Below, piece by piece: positions 24,505-32,960 of a DNA stretch of 45,654 nucleotides (position 1 is the first letter of the stretch; each line of letters begins with the position of its first letter). The position numbers and the translations under genes are program-made. The notes beneath the pieces were generated by a model that saw nothing but the letters and a program-made list of their open reading frames with translations, ran no database searches and was not told the DNA's origin. The stretch is taken from positions 1 through 45,654 of the forward strand of contig DVNN01000108.1 in the NCBI GenBank assembly GCA_018714325.1. Direction: 5' to 3'. The stretch comes from Candidatus Pelethocola excrementipullorum. Lineage in GTDB: Bacteria; Bacillota; Clostridia; Lachnospirales; Lachnospiraceae.

Positions 24505-26898
24505 TTATGACTTGTTCACTTTTATCACATAAGTCAAGCCAGAACTTTGATCTGAATCTTCATTTTGGTACACCAACTCGCCTAAATCTTGCAATACACC
24601 TTCGTTAAGCTTTGGAAACTTCTCTCGTTCATACTTGCCCACATAGATATAGCTGACATCATACTTCTCCAGAAGGCTCATCACCTGCTGAGCATCCTGA
24701 GAGGTGTAGATTGACTCGATATCAGCCACGCGCATGTTCAGGTCATCCGTATCCCCCCGCCACAGCCATTCATGAACATACCACCCTAACACGGTAGGAA
24801 GGCCTGTCATGGCGGAAACCCTTGCATAATCACTGTAGCTGTCACCATTGGCCTCCAATACCACCGGATTGCCCTCCACGTGCTCATTCAGCCAGCGGAT
24901 GGCAGATGCATCTTCGGGGAAAGCAACTTCCAGATAACGGGTGGCATCCTGACAGCGGTATTCCGCCGGATTCCACACGGTGCCAAACCAGGAATAAACA
25001 GCATTTCCAAAATAACCAAATGTGGACAGCAGGGCAATCAGCCCCAGGCCACCCAATACTTTTGACAGCTTCCTGCCCTTCCAGGACAAGAGACGCAAGA
25101 TGATATAGCTCATGGCGACTGCGAACATGATGAAGCCCTGATAGGTCAGCTTAAACATGGTATTAGAACGTGCATAACCGTCCTCATAGATATCCCGTAC
25201 ATAAACAACTTCGGGAATCAGAACCAGACCAAGGGCACACATTCCGATGATAAACACAAAGATATCCGAACTGTTGACCCACTGGAAAATATCAGCCAGG
25301 ACTCGTCGCTTTGGTTCCCTCTGCTCCGAATCAAGAGGTATTTGCTGAGAAACAACAACAGATGTCCCGCCGGTTTCTTCACCGCTTTCTTCTGCGCTTT
25401 CCTCAGTGCTGCTTTCCGGGTTAGTAGTTTGCACCTCCTCCCCAGAAGGTAGAACCTCTGATTTCCTATACTTTCTGTACTCCAACAACAGGAACATAAT
25501 AAAAATCAACAACAGCCCTGCCGGCAATCCCCAAAGGACCAGCCACTGCCGAATCATCGTATGATTCTCGGCGATTCCCACACCTGAGACCATGTTCTCA
25601 AAGGTCAGTGTAAATGGAAGTGCTACGACCATTCCAATCGCAAATACCTCCGTCGCTTGAATCACAATCGACAAAAGAACCGGTTTCCACCTGCATCGGA
25701 AGCGATACAGATTGATATAAATACAGCAAATAACAATTACCGTAAAGTAAATCACGAAATCCCAATAATTTGTAAACTGGAAGATGCCTATAAAAAATCC
25801 GCCCATCACCACATGAGGATCCAGGATACACCGCTTCCAATTCCAGGTGGTCTCATCTCCCCCTTCCTTCCGGATTTTCAGAATCCAGGACAACATCAGG
25901 CCAATGACCACTATGACGAACATGGTATTGACCACATGGGCATGAAGATCCCCCAGCACAAAGGAATAACTTGGAAATTCATGAATGCATTTATCATTTG
26001 TTTCGGGATAATATCCGATATAACGGGTGGAATTGGGAAACCAGTAATCAATCCCGCTTTTCCAGCCAAGGGCTTTCCCTATCACGCCATAGATCAGATA
26101 ATGCAGATTCCCTGCAAACACCACGGCCCCTCCTGCCAGCAGGCCACCCAGAGAAGCGGTGACGCCCTTTACTCTCGGGCTTTTTATGGCATTCATCCCC
26201 TTCACCAGCTGGTACACGATGGAAAATGACATACCGGCCAGCAGTCCGGCTACCAGCGTCCGCATCAGATTGTAGGTATCGGCCACCTCACTCCAACTCA
26301 GCTTGGTTAAGAAAACCGCATAGTATTGGCCGCCGTAATAGTAATTCATATCCTTCAGACTATACCAGATATCCGGAGCCGGCAGGGTGTCACTGCGCAT
26401 CATGGCGGCCATGAAACCATAATCCATGAACTTCTCGGTGCCATGAGCCTCCGGATGAAAACCTGCCAGATAGGTCCAAAGAAAAAACACGGCTAAGAAT
26501 ACCAACTCTTCACCCAGCACCAGATCCAGATTCAACTCCAGTCTCCGCCGCTTGCCTCGTGCCGCCAAAAAGCCTTCTAATCCCCAGCATAATACCAGAC
26601 ATACGATGACCGTCACCAGGCAGGTCACTGCCGTGAACTTTAAGATTCCCGCACAAACTAAGGCCCAGACTACAAACCCGCTGACTGCCATTCCAATGGC
26701 TTTTGAAAACAACCAGCCTTTATCCTCAAATCCAGCAAATAAGCGGCTGGTCAGAGGCAAAAAACCGAGCCCCAAGGCCAGAATCATCAGCCACCACTTC
26801 AGAAACACCACATTGTCATCCCGGATGAGAGGCAAGGTGCTCAGCACGATGCCGATAATTCCCAAAAGATAAATAAGCCCCTTTTTTCCTATTCTCAT
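24505..26898 (-). CDS. DUF2298 polytopic membrane protein (YYY family)
   Basis: A large integral membrane protein whose family is also seen in archaea and Chloroflexi; a glycosyltransferase role is often suspected but unproven. The 797 residues hold roughly 15 hydrophobic segments. The family-specific stretch LPAPDIWYSLKDMNYYYGGQ (about 195-215) is present, as are DYGFMAAMMRSD and WESPFxTNYWDF-like membrane loops. An acidic, Glu/Thr-rich cytoplasmic linker lies near residues 500-535. The chosen ATG at 26898 has GGAGAG seven bases upstream; the track's earlier start lacks one. The adjacent deacetylase supports a glycan-related role. Confidence 0.85.
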   Translation of the reverse strand: MRIGKKGLIYLLGIIGIVLSTLPLIRDDNVVFLKWWLMILALGLGFLPLTSRLFAGFEDKGWLFSKAIGMAVSGFVVWALVCAGILKFTAVTCLVTVIVCLVLCWGLEGFLAARGKRRRLELNLDLVLGEELVFLAVFFLWTYLAGFHPEAHGTEKFMDYGFMAAMMRSDTLPAPDIWYSLKDMNYYYGGQYYAVFLTKLSWSEVADTYNLMRTLVAGLLAGMSFSIVYQLVKGMNAIKSPRVKGVTASLGGLLAGGAVVFAGNLHYLIYGVIGKALGWKSGIDYWFPNSTRYIGYYPETNDKCIHEFPSYSFVLGDLHAHVVNTMFVIVVIGLMLSWILKIRKEGGDETTWNWKRCILDPHVVMGGFFIGIFQFTNYWDFVIYFTVIVICCIYINLYRFRCRWKPVLLSIVIQATEVFAIGMVVALPFTLTFENMVSGVGIAENHTMIRQWLVLWGLPAGLLLIFIMFLLLEYRKYRKSEVLPSGEEVQTTNPESSTEESAEESGEETGGTSVVVSQQIPLDSEQREPKRRVLADIFQWVNSSDIFVFIIGMCALGLVLIPEVVYVRDIYEDGYARSNTMFKLTYQGFIMFAVAMSYIILRLLSWKGRKLSKVLGGLGLIALLSTFGYFGNAVYSWFGTVWNPAEYRCQDATRYLEVAFPEDASAIRWLNEHVEGNPVVLEANGDSYSDYARVSAMTGLPTVLGWYVHEWLWRGDTDDLNMRVADIESIYTSQDAQQVMSLLEKYDVSYIYVGKYEREKFPKLNEGVLQDLGELVYQNEDSDQSSGLTYVIKVNKS

Positions 26899-26981
26899 AT
26901 CCCACTCTCCAATCATTAATCACACTGTCCATTCTATAATAATTTGAGGAAGTATGCAACCTTGTGAATCTAAACATTATA

Positions 26982-27010
26982 TTGAAGTTAAGACTAAAAC
27001 ACCGTATAAT
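26982..27010 (+). promoter_or_regulatory. Promoter of the AraC-EamA operon
   Basis: TTGAAG and consensus TATAAT with a 17-base spacer, about 85 bases before the araC-type start. The leader contains the inverted repeat CTTCATAAGTTTGAAG. Confidence 0.6.
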
Positions 27011-27100
27011 AACGATAATTAAACTTCATAAGTTTGAAGATATTATACAAGACTTTTAGACTTTATCACATTAAAATAAGTGTGGTAAGGAGGATCTGAC

Positions 27101-27946
27101 ATGAAAAAAGAAATAAGGACCGTATGCTACGACGAGGAACTACGGTTGGAGGCATACCGCCTCAAGGGTATTGTCCAGCCATTTCCCAATCACTTCCACG
27201 AACACTATGTCATTGGCTTTATGGAAAGCGGACAACGTTACCTATCCTGCCGGAACAAAGAATACAAGATAACAAAAGGGGATATTCTGCTTTTTCATCC
27301 CGGGGATAACCATGCCTGTGCCCAATGTGGCGAGGAACCCATGGACTACCGGGGTTTTAACATCCCGGAATTGACCATGTTGGATCTTGCAGAAGCTGCC
27401 ACAGGAATCAGGGGGCTTCCCAGATTTTCACAAACCTTAATACAGGATCAGGAATTGGCCTGCTATCTGGCTCCCCTTCATCAGATGGTGATGCATGGGT
27501 CTATGGAATTCGAAAAGGAAGAATATCTTCTGCTTCTCATCTCATCCTTGATTAATAAATATGGACAACCTTTTGACTATCCCCTGGCGGAATGCAGTGA
27601 GGAAATCGAAAAGGCCTGTAATTATATCAGACAACACTATACGGATCACATCTGCCTGGACCAGATCTGCAGCCATGCCGGTCTCAGCAAATCCAGTTTG
27701 TTGCGTGCCTTTACAAAATCCAAGGGAATCACCCCCTATCGTTATCTGGAGACCATTCGGATCAATGAAGCGAAAAAGCTGCTGGAGCAAGGCATAACCC
27801 CTGTGGAGGCAGCCATGAGGACCGGTTTTTCTGATCAAAGCCATTTCACCAATTTCTTCAGCACATTTATCGGACTGTCTCCTGGTGTCTACCGTGAGAT
27901 TTTTCAGAAAAAAGAACTACAAGAGAAGGGAAAGAACTTAAGATGA
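27101..27946 (+). CDS. AraC-family regulator with N-terminal cupin
   Basis: Ligand-responsive activator, probably of the exporter gene that overlaps it by 4 bases. The 281 residues have an N-terminal cupin (about 18-85: FPNHFHEHYVIGFMESGQR, HPGDNHAC) and two C-terminal helix-turn-helix motifs (about 170-265: ICLDQICSHAGLSKSSLLRAFTK and RTGFSDQSHFTNFFSTFIGLSPGVYR). TAAGGAGGATCTGAC precedes the ATG. The ligand is unknown; the 4-base overlap (ATGA) with the EamA gene implies coupled expression. Confidence 0.93.
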   Translation: MKKEIRTVCYDEELRLEAYRLKGIVQPFPNHFHEHYVIGFMESGQRYLSCRNKEYKITKGDILLFHPGDNHACAQCGEEPMDYRGFNIPELTMLDLAEAATGIRGLPRFSQTLIQDQELACYLAPLHQMVMHGSMEFEKEEYLLLLISSLINKYGQPFDYPLAECSEEIEKACNYIRQHYTDHICLDQICSHAGLSKSSLLRAFTKSKGITPYRYLETIRINEAKKLLEQGITPVEAAMRTGFSDQSHFTNFFSTFIGLSPGVYREIFQKKELQEKGKNLR

Positions 27947-28875
27947 ACAAGAAAAACTCACTGGGACATCTATATGCATTTATCACAGTTTTAATCTGGG
28001 GCACCACCTTCATTTCCACCAAGGTCTTACTGACCGGCTTTGAACCTGTGGAAATCCTGTTTTTCCGATTTGTAATCGGCTTTTTGGCATTGATCGTTGT
28101 ATTACCCCATCCTCTAAAGATCACCGATAAAAAGCAGGAAATCACCTTTATACTGGCTGGAATATGCGGGGTATCACTCTATTACCTGGCGGAGAATATC
28201 GCCCTCACCTACACCTTAGCTTCCAATGTGGGGGTAATCATATCAATCGCTCCTTTCTTCACCGCAATCTTATCCCATCTGGTTTTAAAGGGTGAGGAAA
28301 AGCTACGGATGAATTTTTTCATCGGGTTTCTTGTTGCCATGGCAGGCATCTGCCTGATCAGCTTCAATGGAGCAAAATTACAAATCAATCCTATGGGTGA
28401 CTTACTGGCCGTGCTGGCAGCATTACTTTGGGCCTGCTATTCCGTCTTAACCAAGAAGATCAGCGGCTATGGATACAACACCATCCAGACCACCCGCCGC
28501 ATCTTCCTTTATGGGATTATCTTTATGATTCCTGCGCTTTTTTTCTTCGATTTCAAATTAGAACTGGGACGTTTTGCGAACCCTGTCTATTTATTTAATA
28601 TCCTTTTCCTGGGATTCTGCGCGTCGGCACTTTGCTTTGTCACGTGGAACTTTGCGGTTAAAATCTTAGGGGCCGTCAAGACCAGCATCTATATTTACAT
28701 GGTTCCAGTGGTTACCGTCATAACCTCAGTTCTCGTACTTCATGAAAAGATCACCGGGCTGGCCATGCTTGGAACACTTTTGATACTAATTGGATTAATT
28801 CTTTCGGAAACTAAGCTGAGCTTTAAAAAGACAACTTCTGACATCCCCGTGAATCCGGAAACCCCAGAAACATAA
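27943..28875 (+). CDS. EamA/DMT-family exporter
   Basis: Drug/metabolite transporter with two EamA repeats (about 8-140 and 150-285), roughly ten hydrophobic segments, and the family motifs WGTTFISTKVLL, ENIALTYT and LHEKITGLAMLGTLLILIG. Length of 310 is typical. It is translationally coupled to the AraC regulator before it, so the pair looks like a sensor plus its efflux pump for a small metabolite. The specificity cannot be told. An interspersed repeat begins three bases after the stop. Confidence 0.92.
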   Translation: MNKKNSLGHLYAFITVLIWGTTFISTKVLLTGFEPVEILFFRFVIGFLALIVVLPHPLKITDKKQEITFILAGICGVSLYYLAENIALTYTLASNVGVIISIAPFFTAILSHLVLKGEEKLRMNFFIGFLVAMAGICLISFNGAKLQINPMGDLLAVLAALLWACYSVLTKKISGYGYNTIQTTRRIFLYGIIFMIPALFFFDFKLELGRFANPVYLFNILFLGFCASALCFVTWNFAVKILGAVKTSIYIYMVPVVTVITSVLVLHEKITGLAMLGTLLILIGLILSETKLSFKKTTSDIPVNPETPET

Positions 28876-28878
28876 AAA

Positions 28879-28933
28879 ATGATACCAGGGACAAAAGGTC
28901 ATGTTTCTCATGCTGGCATGAAAAAGTAGCCCG
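28879..28933. repeat. Interspersed repeat, copy 2 (internally deleted)
   Basis: ATGATACCAGGGACAAAAGG...GCATGAAAAAGTAGCCCG matches copy 1 at 8240-8326 at both ends but lacks a central 30-base part. The gap lies between short AAAAG and GAAAG tracts of copy 1, as expected from slippage or recombination at micro-homology. Confidence 0.6.
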
Positions 28934-28942
28934 TGCGCATAT

Positions 28943-28984
28943 AAAAAACGATTAACACCAGTTACGATGTTAATCGTTTTTTAT
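28943..28984. terminator. Bidirectional terminator between EamA and MerR-type genes
   Basis: AAAAAACGATTAACA pairs with TGTTAATCGTTTTTT around a 10-base loop. The MerR-type stop codon lies inside the stem. Confidence 0.75.
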
Positions 28985-29722
28985 ATATTCTTTTTGTATC
29001 CGAAAGAGCCGTGTCAGTATTTCCCGGGCATTGGTTTCGGCATGATTCAAGGACGTGAGCAGACTGTCACAGGCCGTTATCATATCCTCACTGGATTGAG
29101 CATTATCTATGGCGTCCCGGATATCAGCCTGAGGATCAGAGGACAGCACGGATAACATTCGCAAGATGGAAGCCAGTGAATAGTTGGCACATCTCAGTGA
29201 CTTTATGATAACCAGAAGTCTGAGGTCTTCTTCCGTGTATACCCGATAACCATTCTTTTTTCTCTTGACCGTAAGAAGCCCGTTTAATTCCCAGTTTCTC
29301 AAGGTATCTATGGTTACATGGAGGTAATCAGCCATTTCCTTTCTTGTCAGGCATAGTTCATGTTCAATCACATCTTTGCCCGATATCATTTGATCCACGA
29401 TCCGAATGGCCTCTTCCGCGTTTTCCCTCTCTTCTTGAATCCTGTTTAGGTAGTCGTGTGTCCGTTCTATGGCCTTCTCAAACTCACATCTGGCCGCTTC
29501 TTTAATGATTTCTACCGCCTGCTTTCTCAAACCATTTTGTAAGACCTCAACCTGAAGGGCAAGACGGCCAATCTGGAATTGTTCCATATGGAGGTCGGTA
29601 AAGATCCTGTATCCATTTGCCTTCCTTTCAGGTTTCGTGATGAGATTCATGTCTTCATACAGACGTACCGTATTCGCGTGTATTCCTAATTTCCTGGCAA
29701 TCTCAGAAGTCGTATAAGTCAT
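28970..29722 (-). CDS. Regulator with two MerR-type helix-turn-helix domains
   Basis: Unusual MerR-family protein with two DNA-binding domains. The first (about 1-70) reads TSEIARKLGIHANTVRLYEDMNLI; the second (about 126-195) reads TRKEMADYLHVTIDTLRNWELNGLL, with YRVYTEEDLRLL. A helical dimerisation stretch lies between and another follows. No Cys-rich metal-binding tail or GyrI-like ligand domain is seen. The GGAGG spacing favours the second of two adjacent ATGs (29722). It converges with EamA; the target promoter and ligand are unknown. Confidence 0.85.
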   Translation of the reverse strand: MTYTTSEIARKLGIHANTVRLYEDMNLITKPERKANGYRIFTDLHMEQFQIGRLALQVEVLQNGLRKQAVEIIKEAARCEFEKAIERTHDYLNRIQEERENAEEAIRIVDQMISGKDVIEHELCLTRKEMADYLHVTIDTLRNWELNGLLTVKRKKNGYRVYTEEDLRLLVIIKSLRCANYSLASILRMLSVLSSDPQADIRDAIDNAQSSEDMITACDSLLTSLNHAETNAREILTRLFRIQKEYIKND

Positions 29723-29787
29723 CATGTTACCTCCGTTCTAATACCATCATACCACAGAATAAAAGTCTGGTGTTATAGTGGAGGGTT

Positions 29788-30807
29788 CTATTTTCCATCC
29801 AAATTCCCAATCTGGCTATATACATTGACTGCATCCAGGATGTTGAACTGCCTTGTCTGGTGAGTGCCGCCGGCACCCGCGGTGACGAGAATATATTCTT
29901 TATTATTCACCAGAGCCAGACTTGCCAGACATAAACCAGCCTCCTGGGTATAACCTGTCTTCCCACCCAGGATCTCTCCATTGGTAACTCGGGAATCTTC
30001 CAGGTTCTTAAACATGGTGCTCTGAAATGTAATTCCCTGGGGATTCTGATTCGTAGGCTGGGTACTATGGCTTGTGCTGGTAAAAACAGTGCGGAACTCC
30101 TCATTCTTCAGCGCATACCTAAGAAGTATGGACATATCTTCTACGGTAGTATAGTGGTCCTCATCATGGAGACCTGTAGAATTACAGAAATGAGTATTTC
30201 TCATACCCAATTCTTTTGCCTTCTCATTCATCAAATCCACGAAAGCGCTTTCCGAGCCGGCGATATAATCGGAAAATCCCAGACAGCATTCCGCACCCGA
30301 GGGCAGAAGGACTCCGTATAACAAATCTTCAAACCTGACCTCCTCTCCTGGCTGGAAGCCTGCCATGGAAGCATTTTGAGCATATAAGTCAGGAAAAATA
30401 TCGGAGGGCAAAGTCATGGTTTGATTCATATCCGGAGTATGCTCAATTGCCAGAATTGCGGTCATGATTTTCGTAAGAGAGGCTGGATAGACACGATCTT
30501 GACTATTCTTCTCTCCAATAGCAATACCGGAAGTAAGTTCCGACAACATCGCATCCTTACTGGTCAGATTCTGTAGATCCAAAGAACCATCCGAAAGCTT
30601 TTCCGCTTCCGGGATACTGGAATCTATATTAGCCAGCGAAGTAATCAGATTATCTTCCCTGTCTTCAGGTTTAGTTTTTTCTTTAAGCGCCAATACAGAT
30701 AAAAAACATACAGAAAGAACGAAAACAGCAAGATAAAGTTTGACCAGATTACGGCGACGTCTCCTGCGCTTTGAGATACCCTTTCTGTCTTTTTGTTTCA
30801 GATTCAT
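29788..30807 (-). CDS. Serine-type D-Ala-D-Ala carboxypeptidase (S11, VanY-D-like by context)
   Basis: Removes the terminal D-Ala from wall peptides. The 339-residue protein has a basic N-terminus with an Arg-rich run and one membrane anchor (about 22-42), then an S11 domain. Active-site Ser and Lys are in SLTK and the third motif is KTGYT; the second motif, usually SGN, reads SGA here. The usual PBP5 C-terminal beta domain is absent. The ATG at 30807 has GCAGGTG upstream; the track's GTG start lies inside it. It follows a VanR-VanS pair on the same strand, the order seen in vanD operons where the carboxypeptidase is also S11-type. Confidence 0.87.
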   Translation of the reverse strand: MNLKQKDRKGISKRRRRRRNLVKLYLAVFVLSVCFLSVLALKEKTKPEDREDNLITSLANIDSSIPEAEKLSDGSLDLQNLTSKDAMLSELTSGIAIGEKNSQDRVYPASLTKIMTAILAIEHTPDMNQTMTLPSDIFPDLYAQNASMAGFQPGEEVRFEDLLYGVLLPSGAECCLGFSDYIAGSESAFVDLMNEKAKELGMRNTHFCNSTGLHDEDHYTTVEDMSILLRYALKNEEFRTVFTSTSHSTQPTNQNPQGITFQSTMFKNLEDSRVTNGEILGGKTGYTQEAGLCLASLALVNNKEYILVTAGAGGTHQTRQFNILDAVNVYSQIGNLDGK

Positions 30808-30913
30808 AAGATATTGCACCTGCTTTCCTATTCTAGTTTACCAGAGGTGAACGCCTCGCTTCTAAAGCATCCCCCTCGTTCAGTATCTATTGTACTAGAT
30901 ATTGAAAGTCCAT

Positions 30914-30955
30914 ATTATAATATACGATTACCATTATCCTAAGAACTGATTAAGA
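30914..30955 (-). promoter_or_regulatory. Carboxypeptidase promoter with TCTTA direct repeats
   Basis: On the minus strand TATAAT lies at 30914-30919. The -35 position (TTAGGA, 30937-30942) overlaps the second of two direct TTCTTA repeats (30940-30944 and 30951-30955 as TAAGA on the plus strand), 11 bases apart, as expected for an OmpR-type response regulator activating from the -35. A matching pair precedes the vanR-type gene. Confidence 0.6.
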
Positions 30956-30971
30956 ACCAATTAATATTTTC

Positions 30972-32114
30972 TTATATGGGCAACGTAATGGTGAATGTCG
31001 TAACTTCGGCTTCACTGCTGGCCGAGATCTGTCCGCCGTGCAGATTGACTATTTCCCTTGCAATAGCCAGACCGAGTCCGGCTCCTCCTGTTCCCGCATT
31101 CCGGGATTCATCCAGCCGGAAAAACTTCTCGAAGATTGCATCCAGCCGTTGTCTGGGGATAGTCTTTCCCTTGTTACGAAAAGAAATGCAGACATTTTCA
31201 CCGGTATTCTCTGCACTCACTTCTATTTTCGTATCAGGATAACTGTAAGAAATGGCATTCTTTAAGATATTGTTGAAAACCCTTGCCAGCTTTTCCGAAT
31301 CTCCGTATATCTTCAGATCTTCATCGGCATGAAGTTCTACCGTATTCCCGTGTGCCTTAATTATGGGATAAAACTCATCGGACATCTGTACCAGCATATA
31401 AGAAAGATCAATACTTTCTTTTTCCAATATAATCTGCTGAAGATTATACCGGGTAATCTCAAAAAACTCATTGATAAGTTTCTCAAGACGATTGGCCTTG
31501 TCCAAAGCAATGTGTACATATTTTGTCCTTTGATCCGAAGGCATATCTGCCGCTTCATCAAGAAGGCTTAAATATCCGATTACAGAGGTAAGAGGCGTTT
31601 TCAGGTCATGAGCCAGATAAGTGATCAGATCATTCTTTCTGTTGGCTTCCTCCTTTAATATCAGCTCATGGTGCTGCATCGTAGATTTGATCTGAACCAT
31701 CTGAGTTGCAATCTCCGCATATTCATTGGTGAATATGTCTGTTGGCTCATTATTCTGATTCATAAAGGTTTGAATCATACTACTGGTTCTGGAAATTGAT
31801 TTATGAACCTTCTTCCTTGCATGATAATAAGAAACTATAAATATTGATGAAAGCCAGATAATTATCAAAATACAAAGAGTCCATAAAAGCAAATCCTTCA
31901 GTTTTAACCAGTTCAGTTCCGTCACAAGTGCTTCACTTCCATATACGTTTCTAGAGTAAGTAATTATATAATTATCGGTGAACCAATTTACAAAAGCGCC
32001 GTTCCATATTTTATCAAAAAGATAATACAAGAGCAGGCAGAAGATGATTCCGACGATAAATGAGATTGCAATTTTAGTTGTTGTTTGAATCTTAGCTTTC
32101 AATTTTATAACCAC
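30972..32114 (-). CDS. VanS-like sensor histidine kinase
   Basis: Membrane sensor kinase, partner of the VanR-like regulator. The 380 residues have two membrane segments (about 14-35 and 75-95) enclosing a short extracellular loop, a linker, then the DHp region with phospho-acceptor LAHDLKTPLTSVIGYLSLLDEA and an ATP-binding domain with NNILKNA and GGAGLGLAIA. The kinase core reads strikingly like VanS of vancomycin clusters (YVHIALDKA, FEITRYNLQ, YMLVQMSDEFYP). The track start would overlap vanR by 173 bases; the GTG at 32114 gives the 23-base overlap also seen in vanRS. A TTG four codons later is an alternative. Confidence 0.9.
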   Translation of the reverse strand: MVIKLKAKIQTTTKIAISFIVGIIFCLLLYYLFDKIWNGAFVNWFTDNYIITYSRNVYGSEALVTELNWLKLKDLLLWTLCILIIIWLSSIFIVSYYHARKKVHKSISRTSSMIQTFMNQNNEPTDIFTNEYAEIATQMVQIKSTMQHHELILKEEANRKNDLITYLAHDLKTPLTSVIGYLSLLDEAADMPSDQRTKYVHIALDKANRLEKLINEFFEITRYNLQQIILEKESIDLSYMLVQMSDEFYPIIKAHGNTVELHADEDLKIYGDSEKLARVFNNILKNAISYSYPDTKIEVSAENTGENVCISFRNKGKTIPRQRLDAIFEKFFRLDESRNAGTGGAGLGLAIAREIVNLHGGQISASSEAEVTTFTITLPI

Positions 32115-32787
32115 ACCCCCAGACTGTCTTAATATACTGAGGGCTCTCGAAGGAGTCCCCCATCTTTTCCCGGAGATGGCGGATGTGGACGGTGATGGTA
32201 TTGTTGTTTTTGTTATAATATTCCTCTCCCCAAACCCCATGAAATAGCTCTTCCGAACTGACAACCCTTCCTTTCTTCTGGCACAGAATACGAAGAATGG
32301 AAAATTCAGTGGGTGTCAACAGAAGCGTTTTCTCATTCAAGGTACATTCATGGGTGTTTATATTTAACACCAGACCTGAAAAGGCAATGATTCCCTCCTC
32401 ACTTTCCCCTCCCTTATTATAACGTTTGTACCTTCTCATCTGCGCTTTTACGCGGGCAACCAGTTCCAGTGGCTGGAAGGGCTTTGTGACATAATCATCG
32501 GCTCCCAGCGTCAACCCTGTGATCTTATCTATTTCTTCTCCCTTGGCCGTCAGCATGATTACCGGATACGTATGCTTTTCCCTGATCTTCTGACAGATTT
32601 GAAACCCACTCATATCTGGAAGCATCACATCCAGAACAGCCATATCCAGCGATTCCCGGTCGATGCACTCCAGGGCCTCAGTGGCCGTATAATATTTATA
32701 AACCGTATAATTCTCATTCTCCAGATATAAGGCGACGAGATCGGCAATTTCATGTTCATCATCAACTATTAATATTTTTTCGTTCAT
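32092..32787 (-). CDS. VanR-like response regulator (OmpR/PhoB type)
   Basis: Response regulator of the VanS-like kinase. The 231 residues include a receiver domain (about 3-118; phospho-acceptor Asp in AVLDVMLPD, LTAKGEEIDK, DDYVTKPF) and an OmpR-type winged helix (about 135-230; LTPTEFSILRILCQKKGRVVSSEELFHGVWG, NTITVHIRHLREKMGD, TVWGCGYKIES). By my recollection it matches VanR of glycopeptide-resistance clusters over nearly its whole length. AAGGGGAG precedes the ATG. The gene leads a three-gene arrangement: regulator, kinase, D,D-carboxypeptidase. Confidence 0.92.
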   Translation of the reverse strand: MNEKILIVDDEHEIADLVALYLENENYTVYKYYTATEALECIDRESLDMAVLDVMLPDMSGFQICQKIREKHTYPVIMLTAKGEEIDKITGLTLGADDYVTKPFQPLELVARVKAQMRRYKRYNKGGESEEGIIAFSGLVLNINTHECTLNEKTLLLTPTEFSILRILCQKKGRVVSSEELFHGVWGEEYYNKNNNTITVHIRHLREKMGDSFESPQYIKTVWGCGYKIES

Positions 32788-32860
32788 ATCATACTCCCCT
32801 TATTGATTAATTTTAATCTATTATCATAAAAATTGCTTTAGTATTTTATTGATAAATGAT

Positions 32861-32876
32861 TAAGATTTTCCTAAGA
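32861..32876. promoter_or_regulatory. TAAGA direct repeats before the vanR-type gene
   Basis: TAAGA at 32861-32865 and 32872-32876, spaced 11 bases and about 75 bases upstream of the vanR-type start. It matches the pair before the carboxypeptidase gene in element, spacing and orientation. A clear consensus -10 is less obvious here; TACTAA on the minus strand is the best candidate. Confidence 0.45.
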
Positions 32877-32960
32877 TTAGTCCTTTTGAAACAGTTTCTC
32901 TCCAAATCAAATAAAGTATGCGAGCAACTTACTCACATACTTTATCCTTGTGGTTACCTG

